Below are positions 25,380 through 37,235 of a DNA stretch of 64,000 nt, piece after piece. The DNA lies in the NCBI GenBank assembly GCA_030549495.1, contig JAUIRK010000593.1:186001-250000 (forward strand), given 5' to 3'. Under the pieces are notes generated by a model that was given only the letters and a program-made list of their open reading frames with translations, was not told where the DNA came from and made no database searches. The stretch's first letter is position 1. The number at the start of each line of letters is the position of its first letter. Position numbers and translations under genes: made by a program. Source of the stretch: Nectonema munidae. Taxonomy: Eukaryota > Nematomorpha > Nectonematoida > Nectonematidae.

Positions 25380-25900
25380 AGCTATATAGGTACTATAACA
25401 CCTAAATGTTTTAAATTTTATATGATCAAAGGCTTTATATTTCAAACTTATTATAATTTTAATATTTTTACACAAATAATATCATTTTCATGCACTTTTT
25501 AGCCTATAACTTGGGATATTTATATAAATTTAAAGTTTGTAGAATATTTCTTCCAAAAATTTTAAACCTTCAATTTCTATTTAAAATGGCTAAATTTAAA
25601 TTCACGGCTACATACATACCTGTCAATTCATAGACCCATACCCTAAATAAATTTTTAAACAATTTACTTTACTGACTGAATATATGTGTAGGTAGAATAA
25701 GAAGATTATATAAGATGATTCTTTATTTTTCTGTGTTAGTAATCAAGCTTTTACTCATGGTATAAAACCTTCACTTGGTTAGAGTATAGCATATCTAATA
25801 GACTATACAGGTAGACTGTGACCATCCGTTTCAATAACTGGTAAATGGCAATAAGAAGGGATAAAGATCTAATTACATCTGATGAGTAGTGATCTATTTT
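25380..25900 (+). repeat. Dispersed repeat family A, copy 2
   Basis: The part at 25730-25890 matches the reverse complement of 56345-56500 over about 150 bases (for example ATCTGATGAGTAGTGATCTA and TGGTATAAAACCTT). The part at 25560-25720 resembles 11150-11320. The family thus seems to have a longer body, of which each copy retains different pieces. Confidence 0.6.
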
Positions 25901-26251
25901 TTCCCTTGTTGTGCTTGAAAGAGTTGTTCACCAACTTTCAAAAAATTTTCTGCGTAACGGTCTAACTATAATTTTTTAATAGCTTGGGGTCTCATTTAAA
26001 AAAAATAAAACAGCATATAAACTACTGTACTAAAAAATCGACACCATTGTTTATTCAAAAATTGCCTGAACAATCCAAATTTCACTTTCAATCAGTTTAT
26101 ATTTTTTAATGTATAACCTTGGTTATACACAAAAACCAAAAAACACTCTCTTCTGTTTAATGGATTTAGATAACCCGGGTGTATCACGTTGATAATAATG
26201 ACTATTTATGAATAATTAGAATCAAACTATAAATTTAATTTAAAATTTTAG

Positions 26252-26507
26252 ATATTTATTCATCTCCTTACCAAAAAGCACGCACATACTCGGTGATGAA
26301 GTCGTCGAAAACGAAGAGAGACCAAGGAAGAGAATAAGTCAAAGAGAGAAAGCACCCGCCTTCCCCAAGATTAGAAAGGACAGCATCTTGACTTGCAGTA
26401 CGCCAGAACCCATGAAGAAGCTGAAAAAAGAGATGGCTTTGGAAATGGCGAAAGAAAGCATCCAGTATATCGGCAAATACATTCGCTACCAAGATCGCGT
26501 GAAACAA
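26252..26507 (+). CDS. nAChR alpha subunit exon: cytoplasmic loop
   Basis: The acceptor is AAATTTTAG. The exon completes ILPKYLFISLPK after M3, followed by a basic, poorly conserved loop (ERPRKRISQREKAPAFPKIR) and an amphipathic helix region (MALEMAKESIQYIGKYIRYQ, DRVKQ) that precedes M4 as in other family members. The exon is 256 bases and ends in phase 0. The donor GTCAGC is poor, but joining here gives VKQ-IKEEWKY, the expected pre-M4 sequence. Confidence 0.88.
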
Positions 26508-27718
26508 GTCAGCCAATTTTTTATTGTGGCCAGAAATGCAAATATCTCACTTATAATAATCGAGCTCATATCAAGTCTCCATTTTTTGAATGGAATCATA
26601 TAATAATTTGGGATTGAGGGTCGATTTTAAAAAACTCAAGAACCTATAAGTAGTGTTTTTGTGCTTGTTTTCGATGATGTTTCTGTTCAAAATATCGAAT
26701 CCCGTCCACCCTTAATTGACGCCTTTCGTAAATTTTTCAAAATCGTGCTGTTTCAATCACACTAGCATAAAAAACTCATTCATTTGCTATGCTAAACCTT
26801 TAACGACAAATTAATTATGATCCTTGGTATTCCTCTATATACGAGAGCACGTACTAAAACGTTTGCAAGTTTAAATTAAGCGTTATTTAAAGAGTCAGAG
26901 CAATCAATCGAGAGTTGGCGTTTAAGTTTTTCATAAGAGATTTCTTGGCAGGACACAGTCGCGCTTTTTACTCAAGTTAATTTATTCAACTTAACTTTTT
27001 TCCATTTGTGCTTTATATATGACCCAAGTTGACACTTTATTTTTGTAAATGACCTAAATTTCAATATCTATCTATCTATGCTATTTTTCATATTTAAATT
27101 ATTTTTGTGATTTTTCGTGACTTGAACAAAGGGCATAAAAAGTTGCTTTTTTACATTTTTTCTTATAAAATTAACTCAAAATATTAGGTCCTGTATAAAG
27201 CTAAGAAAAGAATCAGCTTTTAAAATGTATAAACTTACATAGAGTTACGTACAAGAATAATTAATGAGAAAAATTTAACAGGCCCTAAAACATAAAATAC
27301 TGATGAACGATAAAAATTCAAATGACCAATTCGCAAAAAAATATTCTTGTAAACGTTGTGCATATTATTTTTATCGATTTTGATATAAAACATTACGACT
27401 AAAAAGAAATACTCTAAATGTTACATGTGTTTTTTTCATTTCAAAAACTTTTCATGATGCAAATAGAGTAAATCTAAAGATTAATGAAGAAAAAAAAATA
27501 TCATAATATTTTGTACTGTGAAAAATAACACCATTTAGCTTTAGGGATAATTTTAAGTAAACTTTTATGCCTTCTTCTCTGCAGGATATAAGTCCAAGCA
27601 ATACTAGCTTTATAAGAAAAATATTCTCTTGCCATTCAATGGAAACAGTCCACTCCTATTTTATGTTGATTATATATCAAAAATTCAGACTTATTTTTAT
27701 ATAAACAAAATTTAAACC
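26508..27718 (+). other. Receptor intron, no element assigned
   Basis: AT-rich intron. A short CTAT-type microsatellite occurs near 27065. Nothing else is recognisable. Confidence 0.4.
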
Positions 27719-27727
27719 ACATAGATC

Positions 27728-30010
27728 AGGGTTTCCGAAACCTTTTTGTTGCTGTCTACCACTTATGGACTTATCCTGTAGATACGTACCACCTAACTTT
27801 AATGATTCGTTCTTGACCTTAAATAACTATGCTAAAAGGTTAACAGACACAATAACATATGAATGCAATACAAGTAAACGAATCCGCAATTAAAAATATA
27901 CAAAACTTAACTTAATTTATTTGCTCATGTGCATAACCATAAAGAAGCAAAATATTTAACTTATCGACCAATAAGTACTCACTCGTAAGTCAATGCGATG
28001 GCTGGGGTTGCTTTTCTTCTACTAGTTTTGCAAGCCGTGGGGATATTTTGTTCAACGAACATCGGAAATTGTGTTCTGGGTTTACGAGACAATTTCTTGT
28101 CTTCGACTTGATTATAAGAAAGGTAGAAAACTCTTGTTCGCATTCCCATGTTGTTGAAAATATGAGAAGCTGAGGAATTTGCTTTTCATTAATTCCGGAT
28201 AGGCAGGACTTACATTTAACCAGAAGTTGGCCAATTTATCATTTTCACCTTCGTCGCACTGCAAATCGATGAGTTCGTCTTGTTCACCAGTTCCCACTGT
28301 GAGATCACCAGTGTTAATAGAAGTGAATGGATTCCGAATGTAAGTGCATGTTTGTGCATCACGATCATTGAAGAAGTACTGCCTTATTTCATCTTTCAAC
28401 AGAAGGAGATCTTTGGTGATCTCTTGACCAAATGCAATACTAGGCTCCCCCTCCCTAAGTGACGCCACATTCTCATACATTCCAAACGGTCTGTTCTCAA
28501 TCCAGAAATCGAGCTTTCTAGTAAATGCAGTTAATTTGATTGAGAAAACAATGATGTTATTCTCAGCGCCCTGAAGAGAACAATTGAAATGATAGATGAC
28601 TCCAAAAATATCTGACAGGTAGGCAAGGTAAAGAATGAAATTTCCATCTTCAAGGATCTTCAGAACTTCGTGATCCTTTGTTTGGAAAAACTGAAGCAGC
28701 TCCTTTCTCAGCACAAAAAGGAGCATATTGGTATTCCCTCGAGATAGCCATCTCACTTCCGTATGAAAAGCAATGACGTGTATTCTGATCCGATATCCTC
28801 ACAGATGACCTTGAAGAGACGAATATTTAGGGCAGATGGCATTGTAGTTTACCATTTTAACCACCAGTTTCAAGCTTGTCTTCATATCGAGAGGTAGAAC
28901 TTCAGCAGAGAGAGCAAATCACTTTATGAAACAGTGAACAGAAGTGACAGATGGAGATACTGCTTACACCCGAGCTTGGAACCCAGATTTTCTCCCAAGC
29001 ATAACAGGAGCGCCGTCAGTTGTGCAACCGACCTGCTTGGTCCATTGGAGACCATTTTCTTTGAAAAAGTTATCATAAGCTCGAATACGTCTTCTCCTTT
29101 TGTTGTAGTTGTCATTTTATTGATCAAGAGTAATTCACTTCCAATTGCATCCTTAGTAGCATAACGCACATATACCAAAAGCTGTGCGCAGTTTGACACG
29201 TCCGTTAATTCGTCCAGTTGTATTGCAAATCCATATTTTGAGCCCTGTTCTTCCGTATGACTGCTTCATTGATATCAGTAGACATTTTTGTAATACACCG
29301 CTGTATCATATTATTTGACACTGCTTCATCATCGATGTCATGCTTCACCAGTTGTTGTGGAAGGCTCTTATTTCTTCGCCACAAAAAGTGCAATTTGAGA
29401 GGAGACTGTCACAATCCCAACCGACTGCTGATATCACTTCCCACTTTTTGTCTAATCGTTGTTTTTCCGCATTTTCTCAAGCCGCTTAAAATAATAATTA
29501 GAATCGCGGTCTTTCTAGTCTGGATGATTAGTTTGGAGATGGCGTTGTAAAAGACTTCATTCATGCATTTGATAATGTCTTCATACACACCATACACCAT
29601 GGCACAGATTCTTCCCTATTCTTCAATTCATAGAACCAAAATTAATATATTACTCGCTATATTTTCGTTTGGGCATCTTGATTTGACGCTATAATAATCT
29701 GAAATAAAACGAAAAGTTGCATTTTAATATATTGAATATATATAATAATTTACATAATAATAATTGATAAAAATAAACAATCACGAAGATGGTAAGTTAA
29801 TTAATCACAGGACTGTACCTACTAAGTCAACAGAATGTGTGTGCATGCTACATTATACGCATATGCACATATTTACATGTATTACAGTTGAGGAAATAAG
29901 GGAAAATGAACTTTAGCCAAATTCACATTACATCACATTTCTCTGTGTGGGAATTTCTGTGAAAACAGGTACTTTTTTGAATTTTTGATAAAACGGGTTG
30001 GGAACCTCTG
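27728..30010 (-). mobile_element. Decayed hAT transposon, ZBED/Charlie type
   Basis: The ends are inverted: CAGGGTTTCCGAAACC at 27728 and, reverse-complemented, CAGAGGTTCCCAACCC at 30010. Flanks CCATAGAT and ACGTAGAT agree at 6 of 8 positions and fit an aged 8-bp duplication. The minus strand carries a transposase remnant from about 29676 to 27990. It starts MPKRKYSE then YINFGSMN, followed by BED-domain traces (HLQTNHPD, FKRLEK). It continues with AQLLVYVRYATKDAIGSELL, TTTTKGEDVFELM, RWLSRGNTNMLLFVLRKEL and a 28112-28756 open frame ending near TACKTS-type and PQPSH text before the stop at 27990-27992. The order and motifs match ZBED5/FAM200-like hAT proteins. There are several stops and frame changes. 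The 8-bp duplication drift suggests considerable age. Confidence 0.8.
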
Positions 30011-30749
30011 ACGTAGATACATTGTCTTCAAAATGTTCGGTAGTAATCTAAATTTATTGCCCTATAGACTGTTGGATTATAGTTGAGTGCCCACTCTGTT
30101 AAAACTTGTGATGTACCACCAACTGCCAAGTTACAATTTACTATCAAGTGTCTACCTATATTTAAACTTGAAAAATATTCTTTGTCGATGAAACGTGAGA
30201 CATAAATTTGCGGTTTCATTATATAGAAAGTCTTAGAATCCTTCGAATGGTAACTTTTTATCGCATAATGTTCCGATTTTTGGAATCATATATATTATCG
30301 GCCAACTGCTTCGAAACTGTTCATCGAAGATCTCAGCATCATGGAGAGTATCTTTGACTTTTTACATAAAAGTTGTCATATCTTACAGCAGCTATGTTGT
30401 CCTTAGAGTTTCATACGAATAAAAATATTTATAAATGACATCCTTTTTCCGATTACATCACAGAAAAGAGAGTCTAGATCCCATGAAAACAGCCTTTTTG
30501 CACCGATTTTCTGAACTTTTGCTTGTCCCATAAATAGAATACAACCGAAATAGGCTACACGATAGCTAGCACCGCATTTATCATTTCAAATTTGGCCATT
30601 TAGGTCTTATTTTTCTAAATAAAATAAATTTTACCTAAAGAATATGCAAGTTCATAAACCAATTTTTTAACTTGTTTTTATATGTAATTAAAATTAAGAT
30701 AAAAAATATTTCAAAAAATAAAAAAAAAAATTTACATCCAATTCTCTTT
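30011..30749 (+). other. Receptor intron between hAT copy and low-complexity tract
   Basis: No coding motif was found; composition is typical of the other introns. Confidence 0.35.
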
Positions 30750-31300
30750 TGTTTTTCTTTTCCTTTTAGGAGAAAGAAAAAAAAATGAGTTATAAAAAAA
30801 AAAAAAAAATATCTTTTTTTTTTTTTTTTCCCCGCTTCGAGGAAAAAAAAAATCTATTCTTTCCTTTTTTACTTCTCCCCTTTCTCCCCTTTGGGGGCCT
30901 CCCCAAACTTCATTCCTTTTAGGGGGTTTAGGGGTTTCTTTTTTTTCTTTCTCTTCTTCCCTCTTCTTCTCTTACCCCCTTCACCTTCTTAATATTTTCC
31001 CCCAATATTTGGGAGATTCGCTTCGCTGGGGGTGCTGGGGGGGAGGGAGGGGGGGGGGGGGAGAGGGGGAGGGGGAGTTTTTTATGGGAAGATAGGGAGA
31101 GAAGGGGGGGAGGGGAGGGGGGGAAGGGGAAAAAGTAGGGGGGGAGAGGGGGGGGGGGGGGGGAGCGGGGGGGGGCGCCGGGAGGGGCCGCCCCCCCCAG
31201 AAAGGGCTCCTCCCGGGTTTTAAAAAGATTATATATAAATTAGGAATTGTTTAAAAAAAAAAAAATAAACACAAAAAAGTTTTGAAAAATAAAAATTTAT

Positions 31301-31347
<47 letters not shown>

Positions 31348-31420
31348 TAAAAAAAAAAAAAAATTATTTTTTTTTTTTTTTTGGGGGTGGTTTGTTTTTT
31401 GTGGGGGGGGGGGGGGTGGG

Positions 31421-31451
<31 letters not shown>

Positions 31452-31480
31452 AAATATTCACTTTAATTCTAGCAAATGAT
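30750..31480. repeat. Extreme low-complexity tract (A, T, G runs)
   Basis: Purine- and pyrimidine-only segments alternate. They include long A runs, a TTCTTT-rich block, G/A-rich sequence at 31030-31180, T runs of over 40 bases at 31300-31345, and G runs up to about 29 bases at 31422-31451. Open frames through it encode only poly-Gly, poly-Pro or poly-Lys and are artefacts. The phase of the receptor introns is unaffected, as the tract lies wholly within the last intron. It may be real microsatellite DNA or poor consensus sequence. Confidence 0.75.
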
Positions 31481-31756
31481 ACAATGTTAAGCAAAATTCA
31501 CTTTATTGAATTTAAAAGTAAGAATCTTTTTTTCATGAGAATCTCCTGGGGGAGGGATTTTGTCCTAAAGGGCTTTTGTCCGGGGGGGGGGGGGAGTTGT
31601 CCAAGGGGGGTTTTGTCCTACCTCCTACTAATGTACATACCATATTTTGTGGCTCTTAAATATATCTTTGTATTCTCGTTAATAATATTTTTGATGAATT
31701 CACAATTATTATTTGATTTTGATGTGCATTGCTAATTCTTTTTAATCTTTTTTTAG

Positions 31757-31903
31757 ATAAAGGAAGAGTGGAAATATATAGCTTTAGTCCTAGACAGATT
31801 ATTTTTATGGATTTTTTCTGCTACTAGCTTACTCGGAACACTAGCAATCCTTTTGAACGCGCCAACATATTTAGACAGCCAATTAACAATGGCAAAAAGG
31901 TAG
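31757..31903 (+). CDS. nAChR alpha subunit terminal exon: M4
   Basis: After the acceptor TTTTTTTAG the exon encodes IKEEWKYIALVLDRLFLWIF, SATSLLGTLAILLNAPTYLD and SQLTMAKR, then TAG at 31901-31903. This is the M4 helix with the family's EEWKY and DRLFLW signatures and a short extracellular tail. Phase 0 entry matches the previous exon. This is the true 3' end of the coding sequence. Confidence 0.93.
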   Translation: MKEEWKYIALVLDRLFLWIFSATSLLGTLAILLNAPTYLDSQLTMAKR

Positions 31904-31968
31904 TCTACACTTCATAAAAGATTCAACAATGCACTGTGTTCGAATGAGAATAATGACCATATTTCTTA

Positions 31969-31974
31969 AATAAA
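31969..31974 (+). promoter_or_regulatory. Candidate poly(A) signal of the receptor gene
   Basis: AATAAA lies 66 bases after the stop codon; a second one is at 32095-32100. Either could serve. The choice is not decided by the sequence. Confidence 0.4.
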
Positions 31975-32440
31975 TATTCCAAAATCCTTTATAAGCACTT
32001 ATATTCATATAATGCTTGCATTTTTACCGGTATACAAAAAAAGAGAAATTTATTGAAGTGATAACATCCAAAGATTTATACTTACCAACGTTTCAATAAA
32101 TGGCAGTACAAGTAGTGGCTTTCATTAGTCCTCAGTGTTACCCAGGGAAGTTTGTTTATTCTCCAAAGATAGATACTCTACACCTATTTTGTGAGTATAT
32201 TATATCTTCATTTTGTAAATATAGTGCCTAATTGATATTTTTGTTACATAATATATCATCTTCTTTTCTGAGAAGCAAGATGGAACTCTTGATGCAATGT
32301 TAGCGATTGGTCACAATCTAAATTTATTATATTCACAGAACCATAAAGCGATAGGGTACATGGTGCAGATAGTAAAATGAACTGTTTAATGTTATGTTAC
32401 TTTGCTCAGGAGACGAGGCATTTGGTAGAAAGCTAAAATC

Positions 32441-32608
32441 ATGGATACTCAAAGAAAAGAACTAAAGCAAGTGAAAAACTTTAAGTATCAACTGAAAGAA
32501 AACTCTGGAAAAGAAGTTGAAGCAAGAATAAACGCTAGTAAGAACAAGTGGATGGAAGTTAAACCAATTATGAATGACAAAAGAATGCTGAATAAATTGA
32601 AAGTTTAA
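32441..32608 (+). pseudogene. LINE reverse transcriptase C-terminal scrap
   Basis: A 55-codon frame encodes ELKQVKNFKYQLKENSGKEV then EARINASKNKWMEVKPIMND. This follows the V-x-x-F-x-YLG...E-x-x-x-RI-x-x-A pattern just after the reverse transcriptase core of many LINEs; the usual YLGS is eroded to YQLKE. No other part of the LINE was found next to it. Confidence 0.55.
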
Positions 32609-32707
32609 GATTTCAAAGACTTAAAATAAGTATGTTTAGTAGGGTGATTGCTAAAATTTTTCTTTGAATTTTCAAAACGACACCATTCACAATTGAGGAG
32701 CAACAGT

Positions 32708-35049
32708 GTCCAGATTAGGGTTATGGCTTTTTTAAACTTACTTTTCCCACATCATGTATCGATGAGTTTCTCCATAAAAAGGTAGAAAATATAGGTTTTA
32801 TCTCAATATTTGAAAAAAACTTCACGCCCCTATAACAAAAATTGTCAGAAAACTTCACTAATTATATAAAATTTATAAAGTTTTTTTAATTCAAAAAATA
32901 AATACAGTAACGAGAGCAAAAACTTATAAACATTATTTATTAAACTAAATTAAACATTAGATAATATAAATTTAAGATGCAAATTTTTATGTTTCTTGCA
33001 TGTCTTGTGAAGCTCTTCCATCACTTTTATGGCTCTCTCAGCGCATTGATTGCTTCTTGGAATATGAATAGCCGATGGTTCAACGCTCCAGTGTCTTTGC
33101 AATAAGTTCAAAGCTTTCTTGTAGTTTTTCAAAGCATCTGATAATTTTTGATATGCCTTTTTATTATAATATTGATTGTCAAACCAAAGGTCTGCCCAGT
33201 CATAAGCAATAAAATCACAAGTTGACTTCAAATTAATTCTAGTTTTAGGCAGTAAGAAATAAGAGAGTAAAGCTCTTGAATTCCATCTGGCATTACTCAT
33301 TTTGGGAATTTTGTGAAACTTTATTCTAGGATAATACTTTTTTTCTGTAAAAAATCGATAAGATCTTGTTAGATGAAATAAATATTTCATATCATCTCGC
33401 CAGCGACTTACATCAAGTATTTCGTCAACACCGTTTTGAAATTTACTTATTAAAACATCATATTGCTCTATAAGTTCCTTGCTAAAAAATAATTTATGTC
33501 TGGTGACACTGAGTTTTCCTTTAATTCTTCGTCCATAACAAGTCTAAGTATTCGGTCTAAAATATGATGCTGGCATCCTATGAATTGAGGTGTTTGAAGT
33601 CCTTTACTTTCCATCATTCGTTGTATCTTAACTATTACTCCATTATTTTTACCAGTATTTACGTTGGTTGTGTCAGCTATAATCATTTTTATCGATTTCC
33701 ATAAATTAAATCTTTCTAAAAGAGTTTTCAATCCTTAAAAAATAGTTTGAGCTTTTCCATCAATCAATTCCAAAACGCTCAGTTTTATTTCTTTACAGTT
33801 GTTTTTAATAACTACAACTTGATATTCTTTTTCATTTATTCTCTTTCCATCAAAATGAAAACTCCAGTTATCTTTATTTAAATCAAAAACATAATCTTCT
33901 TGAAGCTTTTTTTATCAAGGCTTTATGAATTCCCGACTGAGAAGGAGTAGGAATCTCTATTCCATCATTAGATAATTGATTACAAATTTTGGCGGCTTTT
34001 CGGGTTGAAATATTGGATTTGATTACTAAATCTGTTGCAAGTTTACAACTACTATATTTTTTTGATAATTTTGAGAGGCTATCATCAAAATTTTGTTTGT
34101 GTTATTCATTTGCAACATTATCGATGATATTTGAGCTTGAAAGGTTTTTTTCATCAACTTGAGTTATATATGAACAAGCTTTTGTTGTTAAGGGATGTGG
34201 TTTGAATTTTGCTATAATCGATGGATGCATAGATGATTTTTTTGCTAGCTGTATCGTACTATATCCAATTTTGCCTTTAGATTGAATTTGAATTTCATAT
34301 AATCTTTTATCTTCAGATGAACCTTGCTTATTTGTGATATCAAATAAATTTTCTTTTTAGCTTTTCCTTTTTTTCTAAGTGATTCATATTTTTTAATTAC
34401 TTGTTCAACTTTGCGTTTTACTGATTGAATTTTAATACAAGGAAAATTTAAATTTATTTCCCATAGCTTAATAATTTCTTCAGAAATAATTGAAATGCGA
34501 TTATTTTTGCTTTTAAACAAATCAAAAAGGTGTTTAAAACGTCCTATGATATGTGTTTCTAGTGGCATTTTGACAAATTCTAAAAAAACTTTTGTTTACT
34601 AGAGGAAAATCTCTATTTTTACGAGAGTTTTGAAATTGAACAAGATTTTTTTTCCATACTTCTTTGTTTTTATTAATAGTGTTTGACTGAACTTGTTGGA
34701 AGACATTTTATAAATTTAAAGAAAATAAGTTGGTTTTAATCTAAAAAAATTGTGTAAAATTATTTATAAAAAATTTTATAACTAAACTAATAATCAAAAA
34801 TTTTTAATTGTATTAAAATAATTAAAATTAAAAAAAAATGCTCATGAATTGATTAAATTTTTAAAATTTTTTTATAGTTTTTTTAAATTTAAAAACTGCA
34901 AAAAAATTTCTTGTGAGGGCGTGACATTTTTAACTTAAAAAATAAAATTTTGGTTATTTTTATAATTTATGATCAAAAACTCATATGAAATTTATATGGG
35001 GTTTTAAAAAAATTAAAAAAAATTAAAAAGTCATAACCCTAGTCCAGAT
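32708..35049 (-). mobile_element. hAT-like element (DTTxxNTG class) with exact 8-bp TSD
   Basis: GTCCAGAT occurs exactly at 32708-32715 and 35042-35049. The enclosed 2326-base element has inverted ends: TAGGGTTATGGCTTTTTTAA on the left and TAGGGTTATGACTTTTTAA from the right. Minus-strand frames encode, from 34705 downward: a start region around KNKEVWKKNLVQFQN, GRFKHLFDLFKSKNNRISII (34568-34245), MIIADTTNVNTGKNNGVIV and QFIGCQHHILDRILRLVMDE (33731-33468), SRWRDDMKYLFHLTRSYRF, KIPKMSNARWNSRALLSYFL and SNQCAERAIKVMEELHKTC (33390-32950). The DTT and CxHH residues, with a later Glu in the CAERA motif, could be catalytic but this is inference. Frame changes are few, so it is relatively young. It was inserted in opposite orientation into the 5' end of the next element. 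Confidence 0.78.
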
Positions 35050-35226
35050 ACAAGTGATCATACTGAATTTTAGCAAATTTAAAAAAAGTTCCCCCTCCAA
35101 GTAAAGTATAAATCAAATTATTCCAATATATCAAATATTTATGAAAAATTTATTCAATTATTTTATTTAATTTATTATTAATATTTTTTCAGATTTTAAT
35201 AATTATTTTTCATCCTAATTTGAAAA

Positions 35227-36640
35227 ATGAGTTCCAAAAATTCAAGTTCAAGCGTTCAAAAAAATAAATCTATCTGGAAAAAGAACTTAAATTTCAACTC
35301 CAAACAAAAGAGAGATTGTAAAATTCCATTAGTTGAATCTCTTTCCAAATTAACAAGAGTGTCAACAAACTACCAAGTTCTTGGAAACTTTAATTTTTTA
35401 TACAATAAAGTTAAAAGCCAAGACGAGCGGATCAAGATTATGATGGATGATATTGAGCTTCTATGGACACAAACTTTAGATTTTCCCATTCTTTCAAACT
35501 CTCTTGTGAGAAAAGAGCTGAAAAATTTAATCGAACTGGAAAAGACAAATAAAAAAAAGGTAGTCTGAAAAGTTTATACAAATCACTCTTTTGAAGTTAT
35601 TTGATGTTACTAATGTCAATGGCTTATGGAAAATTTCAGAAGATAAAGAATTATATAAAAAGCAACTTGAAAGTGAAGGAATGGTAGGTTATTCCACATT
35701 GAAAAAGGCATCATCAAGCTTAATTCATCCAAGAAAAAGAATTGCACTCAAAAACGCTTTTTCGAAAACTTCTATCAAGCAAACTGAAACAATCTCTGAT
35801 TCTGAATCATTATCTCCCGTCAAAACTTTAATTCAAATTAAAATATCATCATCATCGTCATGTGAAACTCACGAGCCAAAATACAAAAAAGGAATTACTG
35901 GTACGGCGAGTCTTTTAGTGCGAAAAAAAATATTTCAACTCACAAAGCTCATGAAATCCTTTCGTGTATCAAAAATGAAGGTTATGATGTACCACTGCCA
36001 AGACAATCATCCATATGGAAGAAAGTCATTAGAGGGAAAGGAAATGAAAACTGAAATTTCCAGAGTTTTATCTAACGATGATTGTTTGCAGTTTGATGGG
36101 AAAAGGTTAAAAGGAGAAGAATATCAAGTTGTTCTTTTGAAAAATCCAACGTTTGAAATAAAGCTTGGTATTCTCAATTGTAAGAGTGGCTCAGCAAAAG
36201 CTATTTACAGTGAGCGATCAATACAACGCGTGGAAAAACATTTCAATGATAATTTGTGACACCACGGCTACCAACACAGGTTCTCAAGGGGGAATAGTTA
36301 AAAAGATTCAAGACAACCTCGTTAAAAAAGGCTTTCCTCAACCACAGTATATAGGTTGCCAACATCATGTCTTGGACTTGGTACTGAAACACGTGTTAAC
36401 CTATCTTTTTCCTGAAAAAACAACAAAGCCGCAGTTGAGCTAATCCTTTATTGAAAGTATAATGAAGAATTATAAGTGTCTTCAAGAAACTTATAGCAAG
36501 CTATTCTTGATTAAGGTGCCTAAAAGTGATAATCTTGGATGGCGTGATGATTACAAGTTTTTAATTGTGCATGAGCTATCGACACTTCAAAATGAGTTCT
36601 CAGTGGCCCTTAAAATTTGAAAAATATTTTGGAGACAATT
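35227..36640 (+). mobile_element. Second hAT-like element of the same class, coding remnant
   Basis: Starting at 35227 with MSSKNSSSSVQKNKSIWKKN, the reading parallels the nested copy residue by residue in places: NFLYNKVKSQDERIKI matches its GRFKHLFDLFKSKNNRI, and MIICDTTATNTGSQGGIVKK then YIGCQHHVLDLVLKHV (36238-36400) match its DTT and CQHH segments. Then comes LGWRDDYKFLIVHELS (about 36530) and similarity is lost. Breaks occur near 35570 and around 36240. Its outer left end may be the TAGGGTGATT at 32640, which would place the 32708-35049 element inside its 5' region; no matching right end was found. It is divergent from the nested copy, so the two are separate families of one class. Confidence 0.65.
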
Positions 36641-36933
36641 TTGAGATCTAAACCACAAATATGATTGAATCTTTAAAATATCTTCAGACACTAAATGTCA
36701 AAACTAAGTTCAAAAATAAAAACAACATCGTTGATATAAAAACATATATTATATTTAAAATTTGAAAGAAAAAAATTTGGAGACAAATTACGTAAACCGA
36801 AAATTTGGTTGACACTTCTGGATGTTTTTAACGCTAAATTCAAGGGATATGATTCAGCAAGTTTGACAGAATTACTTTTTTAATTCTCGGAGCATTTTAC
36901 GTGTTTTATGCCCCAAGCACTTCTAGGGTAAAC

Positions 36934-37050
36934 TAGGGTGATTCCCTAGAAAAAAATTTTTTCGACACCATTCAAGGAGGAGCTATTATGCCTAAATCAA
37001 GAATTTGAAACTTTTTTTTGCAAAAAAAAAACCTCTCCCTCCTTTGTCGT
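36934..37050 (+). repeat. Repeat of the 32640 terminal sequence
   Basis: TAGGGTGATT followed by an A/T run and CGACACCATTCA, then GAGGAGC, occurs here and at 32640-32710 in the same orientation. It looks like a second 5' end of the outer hAT-like element or a direct repeat bounding it. Only about 70-100 bases are comparable. Confidence 0.5.
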
Positions 37051-37235
37051 AAAAAAAGAAAATGTGACTCATTTTATTTAACTAAAAAATGATTTAATTT
37101 TTCAAACATTTGAAGCAAGTATGGCCTTTTGCTGGGCAAAGTTCTCACTTGTCTTACCTCCACAAAAGTAATGATTTTATGAAGGAGGTAAATACTTCTC
37201 ATTTTTGCATTTCAAGGTCTCAGAGAATGGCAGGC

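Larger units (their letters stand above)
9518..31903 (+). other. Gene span: nicotinic acetylcholine receptor alpha-type subunit (3' part)
   Basis: Six exons join in phase to a 1221-base coding sequence (406 residues plus TAG). The product is a subunit of a pentameric acetylcholine-gated channel of the plasma membrane. The visible order is loop D, loop A, loop E strand, Cys-loop with 13 residues between the cysteines, loop B Trp, loop C with a vicinal Cys pair (so alpha-type), M1, M2, M3, a short cytoplasmic loop of about 95 residues ending in a charged amphipathic helix, and M4. The first exon is 110 bases, the size of the equivalent exon in other nAChR genes. About 60-70 N-terminal residues plus the signal peptide are missing and were not found. 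Introns are 3.5, 8.5, 1.2, 2.6 and 5.2 kb and hold many transposons. Family membership is certain; the paralogue is not determined. Confidence 0.93.

Noticed and set aside
31032-31494. Poly-Gly and poly-Pro/Lys open frames
   Set aside because: Translations of G- and T-runs in the low-complexity tract; no gene.
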